Origin: Phymatolithon calcareum
Lineage: Eukaryota; Rhodophyta; Florideophyceae; Hapalidiales
DNA length: 64,000 bases
Direction of reading: 5' to 3'
Assembly (NCBI GenBank): GCA_977006965.1
Contig: OZ345353.1
Span: 2,232,001-2,296,000, forward strand
This document shows positions 63,698 to 64,000 of this stretch, in pieces. Every line of letters begins with the position of its first letter. Position 1 is the stretch's first letter. Under the pieces are notes generated by a model, which was not told the DNA's origin, ran no database searches, and saw only the letters and a program-made list of their open reading frames with translations. A program made the translations under genes and the position numbers.

Positions 63698-64000
63698 AAT
63701 CGGGTCCCTCCTGCTAAACAGGGCTTATTTGAACGCACAGGGCGACTAAACGGATATCGTCTAAGTGAAACTGTCGCAGTTGTTTGCCATTGACCTCGTG
63801 GTGCATGTGAACAATGCAGCTCCGTCTGTTAACATCTTGGATGTGCGACGCTTCTGAGAGGAGGGAAGTATTTGGATAAGGATGTCAAGTTTCCAAGTGT
63901 TTCATCCTTAACCATCATCACGATACAGACAAAATGCAACTTGAAGGAAGATAAGCAGCATTTTCGGGGAAGAATGGTGCGTCCATACAAAGACCAACAT
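63698..64000. other. unassigned end of window
   Basis: 303 bp without a supported ORF or repeat. It may include the LINE B 5' junction. Confidence 0.3.

Noticed and set aside
1-64000. CRISPR arrays, bacterial operons or ribosome-binding sites
   Set aside because: No regularly spaced direct repeats were seen. Gene structure, retrotransposons and polyadenylation-type ends are eukaryotic.

Overview
The window is eukaryotic nuclear DNA. It has a few long intronless host genes separated by tens of kilobases of transposable elements (TEs) of nearly every major class. Intron-poor genes in short islands, abundant Ty3/gypsy and Ty1/copia elements, and divergent RING, ATP-grasp and carotenoid-oxygenase genes suggest an alga, most plausibly a florideophyte red alga. 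That assignment is inferred from style; no rRNA or organelle marker is present.

Layout. 1-5937: a nearly complete, apparently young Ty3/gypsy retrotransposon with one gag-pol ORF of 1456 codons and closely matching LTRs; its 5' end lies outside the window. 5938-16110: mostly truncated, nested LINE copies (called A, B, C, D here), plus a possible small secreted Cys-rich gene with an inverted degraded paralogue. 16877-23261: the host gene island, with a RING protein bearing two tandem repeats, an ATP-grasp ligase, and a convergent inositol-pentakisphosphate 2-kinase (IPK1) only 95 bp from the ligase. 24355-26184: an inverted-repeat element with a strong hairpin. 27258-37339: decayed transposons, namely a Harbinger/DDE_Tnp_4-type transposase, a Ty1/copia element with a half-tRNA primer site, a Ty3/gypsy RT remnant, and a piggyBac-like element with terminal inverted repeats. 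39464-44207: two nearly identical 2317-bp Mutator-like (MULE) transposons in inverted orientation, 100 bp apart. 44208-53830: TE debris, including a possible TnpB/Fanzor-like C-terminal motif and LINE copies with clear target-site duplications (TSDs). 53831-55636: a carotenoid cleavage oxygenase. 58742-63697: another LINE C insertion, a 626-bp hAT-type non-autonomous element with an 8-bp TSD, and LINE D and B fragments.

Function. The host genes (RING E3 candidate, ATP-grasp ligase, IPK1, carotenoid oxygenase) do not form an obvious pathway. The strongest candidate for an unusual system is the palindromic MULE pair. Both transposases converge on a short spacer, so read-through would give a dsRNA hairpin of about 2.3 kb, the architecture known to trigger Mutator silencing in maize (Mu killer). 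Other notable points are a tRNA-Leu-like sequence antisense inside the gypsy LTR, and a LINE subfamily whose TSDs all begin with CCC.

All identifications come from reading the sequence. No database search was run.
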